34,578 bases of DNA from Bacteroidales bacterium (GCA_017994175.1 JAGOLH010000019.1:11717-46294); one strand, 5' to 3'; counted from the stretch's first letter, positions 1-7,454 are shown. Numbers and translations: made by a program. Notes: a model not told the origin generated them from the sequence alone.

Positions 1-127
1 ATGTAGGGCAAACAGCAAACCCGACCTCACGGTTGCGAGAACATAATAGCGGTAGGAGCAAGTATACAAGGAACAAAGGACCATGGGAAATGATATTTCT
101 CAAGGATTTCCCATCAAGAATTGAAGC
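1..127 (+). repeat. Direct repeat, copy A (GIY-YIG coding segment)
   Basis: Identical to 424-550 at an offset of 423 bp. The left limit is the window edge, so the true repeat may be longer. The right limit is sharp: after the shared TTGAAGC the two copies have unrelated sequence. Copy A continues into the normal GIY-YIG C-terminus. Confidence 0.95.
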
Positions 128-209
128 GGTTAACTTCGAGAAAAAGCTGAAAGCTTTGAAAAGCCCTGGTTGTATCAGAAAGCTAATAATAAGTGGCTCA
201 GTGGGCTAG
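1..209 (+). CDS. GIY-YIG nuclease family protein, C-terminal part (5' end outside window)
   Basis: The reading frame is open from base 3 to the TAG at 207-209, giving about 68 residues that start at VGQTANPT. It is the C-terminal two thirds of a single-domain GIY-YIG protein (YhbQ/UPF0213 type). The YVG half-motif, the SRLREHN helix with the conserved Arg, and the SRIEA...FEKKLKALKS...IRKLI tail are present; this tail is the usual end of the family. Bases 1-127 are identical to 424-550 in the next copy, so this is the intact member of a tandem pair. Members of this family are predicted small endonucleases of unknown role in Bacteroidota. From memory, they often sit beside rRNA operons in this phylum, but no rRNA is visible here. 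The start codon lies left of the window. Confidence 0.8.
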   Translation, partial: VGQTANPTSRLREHNSGRSKYTRNKGPWEMIFLKDFPSRIEAVNFEKKLKALKSPGCIRKLIISGSVG

Positions 210-250
210 TTCCGATTGACCTCGGAACAGGCTCCCTTGCCTGAGTGCAA

Positions 251-354
251 TGGGTCGGAAGGGAACTTGTCCCGAAAATATTTCGGGAAGTCTTCTCACC
301 CCGACAATGATTGGAAAGAAAGGAAGAGTTTCATATTACTGTGAGACTCTTCTT
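251..354 (+). other. Structured intergenic leader between the two GIY-YIG copies
   Basis: The 165-bp spacer is rich in inverted repeats. A 7-bp hairpin lies at 271-277/281-287 (CCCGAAA / TTTCGGG, 3-nt loop). It is enclosed by GTCGG at 254-258 and CCGAC at 301-305. A second stem, 321-332/343-354, is perfect over 12 pairs in plus-strand RNA only if two G-U pairs are counted. In minus-strand RNA those become A-C mismatches, so the plus-strand transcript is probably the structured one. No U-run follows, so this does not look like an intrinsic terminator. The last stem ends 21 bp before the ATG at 375. Its function is unknown: it could be a leader structure or a mobile-repeat flank. Confidence 0.5.
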
Positions 355-374
355 GTTATAATAAGGTATAAAAT

Positions 375-575
375 ATGGGTTACTATGTTTATGTTTTAGA
401 ATCGCAATCTTCGAAGAGTTTGTATGTAGGGCAAACAGCAAACCCGACCTCACGGTTGCGAGAACATAATAGCGGTAGGAGCAAGTATACAAGGAACAAA
501 GGACCATGGGAAATGATATTTCTCAAGGATTTCCCATCAAGAATTGAAGCTAAACAACATCAAAATTCTAGGTAA
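375..575 (+). pseudogene. GIY-YIG nuclease, 3'-truncated copy
   Basis: The ATG at 375 opens a normal GIY-YIG domain start (MGYYVYVLES...SLYVGQT), with YVY and YVG in the places of GIY and YIG. The frame matches the family for about 58 residues and breaks at base 550. It then runs through eight unrelated codons to TAG at 573-575, giving 66 residues. The missing C-terminal helix is the one seen in the intact neighbour at 128-209. The 3' end overlaps the end of minus-strand dgkA (537-902) by 39 bp. It is most likely a relic made when this repeat recombined into the dgkA tail. The fold core may be incomplete, so a functional product is doubtful. Confidence 0.75.
424..550 (+). repeat. Direct repeat, copy B (GIY-YIG coding segment)
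   Basis: Second copy of the 127-bp identical segment. It ends at 550, exactly where the reading frame of the minus-strand dgkA takes over. This marks a recombination or insertion boundary. Confidence 0.95.
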
Positions 576-902
576 AAATACTATCAATCCGATTATTGCA
601 GCAACTATTGCACTCACAAGGACTGCTGCTGCTGCTATATCTTTTATTCTTTTAATATCAATATTATTCTCTTTTGTAACGAAATCAGCCAGGTTTTCGA
701 TGACAGTATTTATAATTTCACTGACGAAAACAAAACCAATCGCAAAAATAATGGCAATCCATTCATAGTGGTTAATTTTTAATAGAATTGCGCTTAAAAT
801 TACAGCGCCTGTAATTATCGTATGAATTACAGCATTTCTTTCTTCAGTAACTACAATTCTAAGTCCGTTAATTGCATATTTAAAACTTCTGAGAATTTTC
901 AT
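537..902 (-). CDS. dgkA: Diacylglycerol/undecaprenol kinase (DgkA family)
   Basis: A 121-residue membrane kinase. The N-terminal amphipathic stretch (SFKYAINGL) is followed by the family hallmark EERNAVIHT and then three hydrophobic helices. The catalytic/Mg-binding motif is SEIINTVIENLADFV, followed by KDIAAAAVLVSAI. Gram-positive and Bacteroidota members phosphorylate undecaprenol or diacylglycerol at the inner membrane, recycling carrier lipid for wall and glycan synthesis. The length is normal. The last four residues (SFNS) and the stop codon lie inside the GIY-YIG direct repeat, so the natural C-terminus has been replaced or was always short. It is probably the last gene of the lipoprotein/radical SAM transcription unit, 53 bp downstream of that enzyme. 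Confidence 0.9.
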   Translation of the reverse strand: MKILRSFKYAINGLRIVVTEERNAVIHTIITGAVILSAILLKINHYEWIAIIFAIGFVFVSEIINTVIENLADFVTKENNIDIKRIKDIAAAAVLVSAIVAAIIGLIVFLPRILMLFSFNS

Positions 903-955
903 AGTTCATCAGTTTTTGTTATTATAATTAATTGATATTGTTTAAACAGCAGTAT

Positions 956-2029
956 TTAATGATTCTTCTGATACAGTTTGTGATAATAACATATAACCGG
1001 ATCAGGTGTTGATGGCTTGTGAAGATGCATGCCATCACCCATGCAGTGATTCCATTCTTTACAATTCTTGCACATACCTTGTTTAAAGATCTTACGGTTT
1101 CGGAAATCCCGAAAACCCTTGTTCCATACCTCCATGAAATCATCGGTATAAATATTCCCCTGAATAAAACTCCGGTTAATATTCGGGCAAGCACTTATAT
1201 CTCCGTTGGCAAGTACCGAAGCCACATGAATTCCGGCACGACAGAAGAAAAACCCATCGCGTACCTGTGATTCGTATTCACCAAGATAGCCATCGCACCC
1301 GTATGATACAGCCAGGCTCCCTTTGCGGCGCAGGGCGGTAATGTAATCCATTAATTGACGAAACTGATCTCCTGAAATAAATAATTCTTTGTTTTCGCAT
1401 GCCCTGCCTATAGGATCTATCATGAACAATCGCCATCGTTTCACACCGGTTCCAACAAGCAGTTTTCTTATTTGATCAAGCTCTCCGAAATTTCTTTGAT
1501 TTACACAGGTCACCACGTCATAAGTCATGCCGGGTTCGGCGGCCAGAATTTTAATGGCATTCAAAGCCTTTGCAAACGACCCTTGTTTTCCTCGCATCCA
1601 GTCGTGACTTTCTTCCAATCCATCCAGGCTTATGGTAACCGAGCGCAAGCCATTTTCGCGTAACAGTCTGAATTTTTCCTCAGTAAAAAGGTAGCCGTTG
1701 CTCACCATTCCCCATGCAAAGCCTATTCGCATGAGTTCTGCGCCCACAATGTGCAAGTCGGACCGCATCAGTGGTTCACCTCCCGTAATAACTACCATTA
1801 CTTCAGCAGGGTTATAGCGCAATGCTACCTGTCGTGCAATGTTCAGGAAGTCTGCAGCAGGCATATCGGAAATGTTCGGTTGCACCTTGCAATCGCTGCC
1901 ACAATGCAGACAGGCAAGATTGCATTTGGCTGTGCACTCCCAAAAAAAATAATTCAGTATGTGCAATTTAGCCTGTGTTTTTACATAGTGCGAATGTAGT
2001 TTAAGAGCCAGTTTTCGGCGTAAATTCAT
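956..2029 (-). CDS. Radical SAM/SPASM enzyme of the rSAM/lipoprotein system
   Basis: A 357-residue enzyme. The radical SAM cluster motif CxxxCxxC is at C36-C40-C43 (CNLACLHC), and the SAM-binding GGEP is at 83-86. The core runs to about residue 240. The C-terminal third is a SPASM-like domain: Cys residues occur in FFFCRAG, ISACPNI, the GMCKNC pair, WNHC and VICYYH, as needed for auxiliary Fe-S clusters. SPASM enzymes usually modify peptides or proteins post-translationally. The small lipoprotein gene directly upstream (2072-2350) is the obvious candidate substrate. The pair fits what I recall as the TIGR04133/TIGR04134 'rSAM/lipoprotein system' of Bacteroidota, whose chemistry is unknown. 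The gap to the lipoprotein is 42 bp on the same strand. Enzyme class is very sure; subfamily fairly sure; substrate is inference. Confidence 0.88.
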   Translation of the reverse strand: MNLRRKLALKLHSHYVKTQAKLHILNYFFWECTAKCNLACLHCGSDCKVQPNISDMPAADFLNIARQVALRYNPAEVMVVITGGEPLMRSDLHIVGAELMRIGFAWGMVSNGYLFTEEKFRLLRENGLRSVTISLDGLEESHDWMRGKQGSFAKALNAIKILAAEPGMTYDVVTCVNQRNFGELDQIRKLLVGTGVKRWRLFMIDPIGRACENKELFISGDQFRQLMDYITALRRKGSLAVSYGCDGYLGEYESQVRDGFFFCRAGIHVASVLANGDISACPNINRSFIQGNIYTDDFMEVWNKGFRDFRNRKIFKQGMCKNCKEWNHCMGDGMHLHKPSTPDPVICYYHKLYQKNH

Positions 2030-2071
2030 TAAATAGTCAACTTGTTATATCGGTGCGCCTGACCCCAATTA

Positions 2072-2350
2072 TTACTCTTCATCGGGTTTATAGTCGGGCT
2101 TATCAACAGGTACTCCATATTTGGTTATCGTGTTGTTCCCCGTATCTTTTACCGGTGGCAGGTCAATCTGGTTGTCCATATCAGCGGGAACCCCGTATTT
2201 GGTTATTGTATTGTTGTAGTCGGAGGGAGGAGGCCCGTATTTGGTTGCATGCCTTCGGGACCTGCATGAAGTGGATCCCGCTAACATTACGATAATTGCA
2301 GAAAGCAGACCTGCATTCTTGAGCCAGAAATATATTTTTGCCTTTTTCAT
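2072..2350 (-). CDS. Small YGxP-repeat lipoprotein, partner of radical SAM enzyme
   Basis: A 92-residue protein if it starts at the ATG at 2350, followed by MKKAKIYFW. An in-frame start 14 codons upstream would put unlikely charged sequence before the signal peptide. The signal peptide runs to about residue 28, with a loose Bacteroidota lipobox (STSC) and lipidation Cys29 followed by a basic RSRR stretch. The mature part is only about 63 residues and holds three copies of a short motif: TKYGPP at 36-41, TKYGVP at 50-55 and TKYGVP at 76-81. Copies two and three are preceded by NNTI and linked by acidic, Pro-rich spacers. No folded domain is visible. The YGxP motif is what I remember from 'radical SAM-associated putative lipoproteins', which usually carry a following carboxypeptidase-regulatory-like domain. 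That domain is absent here. Confidence 0.78.
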   Translation of the reverse strand: MKKAKIYFWLKNAGLLSAIIVMLAGSTSCRSRRHATKYGPPPSDYNNTITKYGVPADMDNQIDLPPVKDTGNNTITKYGVPVDKPDYKPDEE

Positions 2351-2468
2351 ATTGACCAGTAGTTTTTCTTTGTGAAGATACAAAAAAAACAATATTCCAT
2401 AAAAAATATTTTACACTGAAACCATTATTACCCTCCCCAGAAACGTTCAATATTACTATGTGGAACTA

Positions 2469-3122
2469 CTATTTTGTTTTTGCAAAATTCATCACTGCAT
2501 TATAACCTGCTTTGGAATGGGGTTTTATACTGACTCCCGTGCAGTTACTTTGTTTCGAAATCAGGTTCTTCCTGTTGATATGTGATGGATTGGTTTCATC
2601 AATCAGCATTGTCATTATAATTTTAATTGCCTCTGCATTCCCCGAAGTATAATTTTCGGTGATGCTCCCGTAGCTTTTGCTTAGCTTTGAATATCGCGAT
2701 TTGTAATTTTTGTTCCCGGTTTTACCACTGCTTCCGCTTTTTGTAGCAAAATCCTCAGCTACATTGCAAAGATCTTTTTTGGGTTCAAGGCAGGGAAGCT
2801 TTTTAATTTTATTAAGCTCGGACTTAAGCGAGGTTGTATGTTCATTATCTCTTATCCGGTAAATATGGCAATATTGCTCGTAAAATGTTTGGCTGAAAAG
2901 TTTACCATCGAGTCGTAAAAGATTACACAAAAAAATTAGTTTTTTTTCTTCTTCGGTAAGATAACCAACATCCTTTGTCGTATTTGCCATATCAAGTACT
3001 TCCTTTTTCCATTTGTTGAAAGGATAAGCAGTGTTGCTGAAATCGATCCCGTAAATACTTTCTTGTGCATTAACAAGGTTGAAAACGAATAATACCGAAA
3101 TGGTTAAAAGAAATTTTTGCAT
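2469..3122 (-). CDS. Secreted CAP/SCP-like domain protein (divergent)
   Basis: 217 residues with a signal peptide ending near NAQ (residues 17-19). The second half resembles the CAP (SCP/PR-1) fold. There is an AxxFAxxSG stretch, then TENYTSGNAEAIKIIMTMLID, then SHINRKNLI, with the C-terminal strand GYNAVMNFA. The CAP Glu (in TENY) and the late His (in SHINRKNL) can be aligned. The first CAP His, expected after the SG motif, appears to be missing: the segment reads SGKTGNK. Cys residues could form disulfides. It is probably periplasmic or exported and of unknown function. The call rests on motif order only; a domain search could overturn it. It lies 15 bp upstream of the end of the barrel gene at 3138, so the two may be co-transcribed. 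Confidence 0.55.
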   Translation of the reverse strand: MQKFLLTISVLFVFNLVNAQESIYGIDFSNTAYPFNKWKKEVLDMANTTKDVGYLTEEEKKLIFLCNLLRLDGKLFSQTFYEQYCHIYRIRDNEHTTSLKSELNKIKKLPCLEPKKDLCNVAEDFATKSGSSGKTGNKNYKSRYSKLSKSYGSITENYTSGNAEAIKIIMTMLIDETNPSHINRKNLISKQSNCTGVSIKPHSKAGYNAVMNFAKTK

Positions 3123-3137
3123 AAATCGATTAGTGAG

Positions 3138-3734
3138 CTAGAACTCTCCAAGTTTAATTGTTATATATCCGGCTGGAGCTGAAATATCTTTTGATGAGTA
3201 ACTGGTGTTGGGCTTTGTGAAATTTGCATATCGGTATTCACCACCAACGCCTATTTTTACAAAACTGGAGACAGTGAATTCTACGCCGAGTTTCGGGGAT
3301 AGAACAAATACTCCTGTTTTATCGGTATAAAGGGAGCTGTAATCGTTCTGAGCAAATGTGCTGAAATTCCCCATTCCTGCGTTTAATTCAATAACAGGAT
3401 GCACTATTTTGTCAGGAAGAAAAGAATATCCGAGCCAAATGCCTCCATGCCAAATGCTTACAAACCTGTTGGAATTATGCCAGTCTTCGATTTGAGAAGC
3501 TTGCCCCATCCCATAAACGCCGAGTATAAAGTTCTTTAATACAACCCCGCCACCTCCTCCCATAAATACCGAAAATTCGCCATGTATCGTACTGAAGCTA
3601 ATAATAGGACCACCCATGCCTTTAGTATATCCCGATTCGGAATTGCTGAAACCTTCTTCGTTTTCCTGAGCATGCACAGCAACTCCCGACAGGATAATAA
3701 CTGTTGCCAATAAAAACCCAATAATCTTTTTCAT
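3138..3734 (-). CDS. Small outer-membrane beta-barrel protein
   Basis: 198 residues from the ATG at 3734 (MKKIIGFLLA). The in-frame ATG ten codons upstream precedes a non-signal sequence and is less likely. The signal peptide ends at VHAQ. The mature protein alternates polar and hydrophobic residues in strand-like stretches (FSVFMGGGGGVVLKNFILGV, WHGGIWLGYSFL, SPKLGVEFTVSSFVKIGVGG). It ends in a strand, GYITIKLGEF, with a C-terminal Phe, the usual signal for BAM-dependent insertion. Length and pattern suggest an 8-stranded porin-like or OmpW/OmpX-like barrel. No specific function is recognisable. Confidence 0.68.
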   Translation of the reverse strand: MKKIIGFLLATVIILSGVAVHAQENEEGFSNSESGYTKGMGGPIISFSTIHGEFSVFMGGGGGVVLKNFILGVYGMGQASQIEDWHNSNRFVSIWHGGIWLGYSFLPDKIVHPVIELNAGMGNFSTFAQNDYSSLYTDKTGVFVLSPKLGVEFTVSSFVKIGVGGEYRYANFTKPNTSYSSKDISAPAGYITIKLGEF

Positions 3735-3784
3735 ACCGGAAATTTTATATGCAAATATAATCAATTAAAATGTTGATTAATTTT

Positions 3785-3815
3785 TTGTGCTACTTTATGA
3801 ATAATACTAATTTTA
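3785..3815 (+). promoter_or_regulatory. Bacteroidota-type promoter of the subtilase gene
   Basis: TTG at 3785-3787, a 20-bp spacer and TAATTTTA at 3808-3815. This fits the phylum's -33 TTG / -7 TAnnTTTG consensus except for a final A. Transcription would start near 3822, just before the ATG at 3832. Confidence 0.55.
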
Positions 3816-3831
3816 CCTAAAACTTAAATCA

Positions 3832-6474
3832 ATGAAATACATAATTATTATTTTTTATCTCTTTCTCTTTACAGGGCAAATCGCTTTCTCACAGGTGCAT
3901 CTAAGTCCTGCGCTAAGGACGGCCTGCGAAAATAAATGGAATTCCGATGAAAAAATTGGCTTTATAATTTATTTAAACGAGCAGGTTGATAACGAAGCCC
4001 TTACAGAGCAGCTAAGTAAAACGAGCGTTGTTCACGGAGAACGAGCAACTTATATTATTGCAGAACACATGAACCTGGCCTTCAAAACCCAGAAAAATCT
4101 GTTGCAATATCTCTATAAACATGCCGATGATTACCCTGATCATATCACCACAATCAAGCCTTATTGGATACGCAATGCAGTGTATGTTGAAGCAATCCCT
4201 TCTCTTGTTTCGGAACTGGTAAAACGCGATGATATACATTGTATTGATTTAAACTATGGCAAGTTTTCTGTTATTGAGCCCATAGGCAGGGGTGAAAATG
4301 CTCCCAAAAACCTGACGGGTCCTGAGCCCGGGTTAATAGCGATTAATGCTCCGGCACTATGGGCAATGGGTTATACAGGTCGCAACACAGTCCTTTTAAG
4401 CATGGATACGGGTGTGTGGACCGACCACCCTGCACTTTCAGAAGCATTTCTGGGGAATTACTTCCCGTTATCGCAGGTCTGGTTTGGAGTGCGAAGTGCT
4501 ATACCTGCTGACAATGCTTCTTCTTGCCATGGTACCCACACCACAGGAACTGTACTTGGTTTGGATCCGGCTACTACCGATACAATTGGAGTAGCTTATA
4601 ATGCCTCCTTCATTGCAACTGATCCGGTTGCTTCCAGTAACTCCGATTTGCTTGCCCCGACCGATTTTATGGATGTTTTTCAATGGGTACTCGACCCGGA
4701 TGGTAATCCCGAAACAACCTACGATATTCCGGATGTCATAAATAATTCATGGGGTTACGATTACACACTGGCAATACCTATGGGCGCATGCGAAATGGAA
4801 GAAGCACATGTGCTGGAAACGATTGAAGCAGCAGGGATATGCTCACCATTTTCGGCCGGAAACGAAGGCCCTGCAGCATCAACCAATGGCTTTCCGGCCA
4901 TGCTTGCATATAACCTGGTAAACTGCATGTCGATAGGTGCAGTAAACGGGAATAACGAAAATTATCCGATAGCCGATTTTAGCAGCAGAGGACCCACACC
5001 ATGCGTTTCGGAAGAAGGTCCACTGCAAATAAAACCCGAGGTTGTGGCTCCTGGGTATAATGTTCGCTCTGCGTCCGGACATGATACTTATGAAGCTTTG
5101 TCGGGAACCTCAATGGCTTGTCCGCATGTGTCGGGAGCCCTGCTGCTGCTGAGGGAAGCTTTCCCTGAAGCCAGTGCTTATGAGTTGAAGTATGCGTTAT
5201 ATGTTACTGCACACGACCTTGGTGAACCCAACGAAGATAATACCTATGGTATGGGTATGATTGATGTACTGGATGCATTCAATTACCTGTCGGGCTTTTA
5301 CACGCCTGCACCACCTGTAACCAACCAGGTTGATATTACCTGCGAACTAATTACCCCTGATGTGAAAGTGTTTTGCTTGGATGAGGCCCACTTTACCCCA
5401 CAGATGCATATTGTTAATAATGGTACCAGTGCTGTAAGCGATTTGGTATTGAAAGCAACCTGTAATGACGTTGTTTTTTTCGACGCCATCCCAAACTTGC
5501 TCTTGTTGCCTGGACAAGACGCAACAATAGATTTAAACGAAATTCATGGAATGCCGGGACGCAACGAAATAGCAGTTTCAGCTACTCACTCTACCGAGGT
5601 TGATGAATATAATGTTTTTGATAATTATGATGTGGCCTCCTTTAACGTAATAGGTGAGTATGATGCCTCTTATATTCAGTGTTTTGACACTCTCAACGGA
5701 TATTTGGTAAATGCTGACTGGTTCATTGATAACCCCGATTCCGAAAACTCATGGAATGTTACAACATGGAATGATGCGACTTCAAACAGAGCCTTATTCA
5801 TAGATTTCTATAATTATCTTCCCCGCGAAGGGCAACTCGATGATGCCTGGTCGCCACGGGTTCATGTTCCTGATACAGGGTCAACCAGCCTGAGTTTTGT
5901 ATATGCTTATAAAAAGCGTATGGAAACATTGTTTAAAGACTCGCTGATTGTTTTAGTTTCAACGGATTGTGACGGGAATTTCAATTCCGAACTGTGGAGA
6001 ATCGGGGGTGTGGATATGGCAACCGTGTCGGGCAATGCAGGAAACAATGGTTTTACACCTCAAACAGAAGCCGATTGGGATACAGTAACAATTGGCCTCA
6101 ATCAGTTTAAAAATAACGATATTGTCGTTTGTCTCAGAACACGAAACGATGATGGAGGTACCTTATATATCGATGATTTCAAAATTGAAGTTCAAAGCAC
6201 ATCGGGTATCGAGAGCCCGATTCAGTCAAAACCCTACCTTGCGGTTTACCCGAACCCTGCAACCGAGTGCCTGTTTATTGCATCAAACTCCGATTTGCAT
6301 TCCTCAACAATCACAATTTACGATACCGGAGGAAGGCTTGTATTCGAAATTCCTGCAGGTACTCTCGCTGGTGCTGAACTGGGAATAGGTTTTTTACAAC
6401 CGGGTATGTATTTTATTCAGCTGGATGATGGGGAAAGCTTGTTGCAAAAACGTTTTGTTAAATTGAAGCAATAA
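3832..6474 (+). CDS. T9SS-secreted subtilisin-like serine protease (S8 family)
   Basis: 880 residues. The signal peptide ends around residue 20 (AFSQ). Residues about 40-140 look like an inhibitory propeptide. The S8 catalytic domain (about 165-495) has the full triad in order: Asp192 in SMDTGVW, His233 in SCHGTHTTG, and Ser427 in SGTSMACPHVSG. The oxyanion Asn344 is in SAGNEGP. A beta-rich region (about 500-790) follows; it has a CARDB-like stretch and a jelly-roll-like segment with Asp-rich strands. The last ~80 residues form a type A T9SS sorting domain, starting at YLAVYPNP and ending in LQKRFVKLKQ. The enzyme is therefore expected to be exported through the outer membrane and anchored or released at the cell surface. 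Likely role: breakdown of external protein. Substrate preference cannot be read. Confidence 0.93.
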   Translation: MKYIIIIFYLFLFTGQIAFSQVHLSPALRTACENKWNSDEKIGFIIYLNEQVDNEALTEQLSKTSVVHGERATYIIAEHMNLAFKTQKNLLQYLYKHADDYPDHITTIKPYWIRNAVYVEAIPSLVSELVKRDDIHCIDLNYGKFSVIEPIGRGENAPKNLTGPEPGLIAINAPALWAMGYTGRNTVLLSMDTGVWTDHPALSEAFLGNYFPLSQVWFGVRSAIPADNASSCHGTHTTGTVLGLDPATTDTIGVAYNASFIATDPVASSNSDLLAPTDFMDVFQWVLDPDGNPETTYDIPDVINNSWGYDYTLAIPMGACEMEEAHVLETIEAAGICSPFSAGNEGPAASTNGFPAMLAYNLVNCMSIGAVNGNNENYPIADFSSRGPTPCVSEEGPLQIKPEVVAPGYNVRSASGHDTYEALSGTSMACPHVSGALLLLREAFPEASAYELKYALYVTAHDLGEPNEDNTYGMGMIDVLDAFNYLSGFYTPAPPVTNQVDITCELITPDVKVFCLDEAHFTPQMHIVNNGTSAVSDLVLKATCNDVVFFDAIPNLLLLPGQDATIDLNEIHGMPGRNEIAVSATHSTEVDEYNVFDNYDVASFNVIGEYDASYIQCFDTLNGYLVNADWFIDNPDSENSWNVTTWNDATSNRALFIDFYNYLPREGQLDDAWSPRVHVPDTGSTSLSFVYAYKKRMETLFKDSLIVLVSTDCDGNFNSELWRIGGVDMATVSGNAGNNGFTPQTEADWDTVTIGLNQFKNNDIVVCLRTRNDDGGTLYIDDFKIEVQSTSGIESPIQSKPYLAVYPNPATECLFIASNSDLHSSTITIYDTGGRLVFEIPAGTLAGAELGIGFLQPGMYFIQLDDGESLLQKRFVKLKQ

Positions 6475-6487
6475 AATCATACAGATA

Positions 6488-6518
6488 TTGTGTTTTATAC
6501 TAAAATTCACTATTTTTA
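6488..6518 (+). promoter_or_regulatory. Bacteroidota-type promoter of the DUF5011-like lipoprotein gene
   Basis: TTG at 6488-6490, a 20-bp spacer and TATTTTTA at 6511-6518. Like the subtilase promoter, the -7 box ends in A rather than G. The ATG is at 6543. Confidence 0.5.
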
Positions 6519-6542
6519 CATTTTGAATTAATTTAATTAAAT

Positions 6543-7442
6543 ATGAAGACGTCAATCAAATTAAGCATTTTCATTTTTACTGTATTCACCGTATTTTTCA
6601 CTTCCTGCGGAATTAAGGACAATAAGCCTCCCCGCATTTACCTGATAGGCTCAAATGATACCACTATCATTCATCGTGAAAAATTTGTGGATCCCGGCTA
6701 TTTTGCCGAGGATAATGTTACCCACACCGAGAACATCATTCTTTCGAACAACAGAAGCGAAATTCTCGATACCAATTCAGATGGCTATACCACCCGCCAT
6801 GAAATTTACGAAATTACCTATACTGCAACCGACGAAGAAGGTAATTCGAAGTCTGTGATACGGAAAATTACAGTAAACAATATTTCAACCCCCTATGCGC
6901 AATCTTACAACGTTATCCGTCGGCAAAGTTCGTTTTTTGGCGACACAACCTATCGCGCTACGGTTACTGTTGATACCAGAGTTTCAGGTCGCCTTAAAAT
7001 AAGTAAGATGTACATTCATAAAACCCCGGGAACGAACAACTTAATTTATTACAGAGTTAATGCTGACCTCTGGGCATCGGATCTTGTTCGCACCCAACCT
7101 CACTATGATAATGCAAACAACAACAGCGGTATTGGTTTTATGGGTTTATCTGACGACAATAATTCTGTACCGTGGTTCAGAGGTATGGGATATGACGAAG
7201 CAAATGCTCTTCGCAAATTCGAATACATAAATATTCAAACGAATACTTACACCGATTCAATAGGAAACGCAGCTGTTTTTATTACCGGGAAAACTGAAAG
7301 CGATGGTTTTACACCGCAGTCGAGAATTGAATATATCGGATCAGATATCAGTAAAATTGTTTTAAAATACACTGTTACCAATAATGCGGTAACCCCCCCT
7401 ACCGTTGATCAGGTACTTGAAGAATATACGCCGGTTGATTAA
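6543..7442 (+). CDS. Lipoprotein with Ig-like (DUF5011-type) domain
   Basis: 299 residues. A lipoprotein signal peptide (hydrophobic stretch, then FTSC with Cys22) is followed by an Ig-like domain at about 30-112. Its landmarks are PPRIYLIG, the FVDPGYFAEDN turn, and YEITYTATDEEGNSKSVIRKITV, matching the DUF5011/HYR pattern of bacterial surface proteins. The remaining ~185 residues are beta-rich with many Tyr and Asn and no catalytic motif I recognise; they may be a second sandwich or binding domain. It has its own promoter and follows the subtilase by 68 bp. A terminator at 7455-7483 closes it. Surface location is inferred; ligand unknown. Confidence 0.72.
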   Translation: MKTSIKLSIFIFTVFTVFFTSCGIKDNKPPRIYLIGSNDTTIIHREKFVDPGYFAEDNVTHTENIILSNNRSEILDTNSDGYTTRHEIYEITYTATDEEGNSKSVIRKITVNNISTPYAQSYNVIRRQSSFFGDTTYRATVTVDTRVSGRLKISKMYIHKTPGTNNLIYYRVNADLWASDLVRTQPHYDNANNNSGIGFMGLSDDNNSVPWFRGMGYDEANALRKFEYINIQTNTYTDSIGNAAVFITGKTESDGFTPQSRIEYIGSDISKIVLKYTVTNNAVTPPTVDQVLEEYTPVD

Positions 7443-7454
7443 TACCGAATGAAA

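Noticed and set aside
321..354. Hairpin as a terminator for the leftward dgkA transcript
   Set aside because: In minus-strand RNA the G-U pairs become A-C mismatches and no clean U-tract follows. The structure fits plus-strand RNA better.
1..374. rRNA or tRNA remnants beside the GIY-YIG genes
   Set aside because: I looked for 5S/23S-like ends and tRNA cloverleaf arms because such genes often lie near rRNA operons. No recognisable segment is present.
2181..2450. 89-residue open frame antisense-shifted over the lipoprotein gene
   Set aside because: It is a frame shadow of the YGxP lipoprotein gene. The lipoprotein frame has the signal peptide and repeats.
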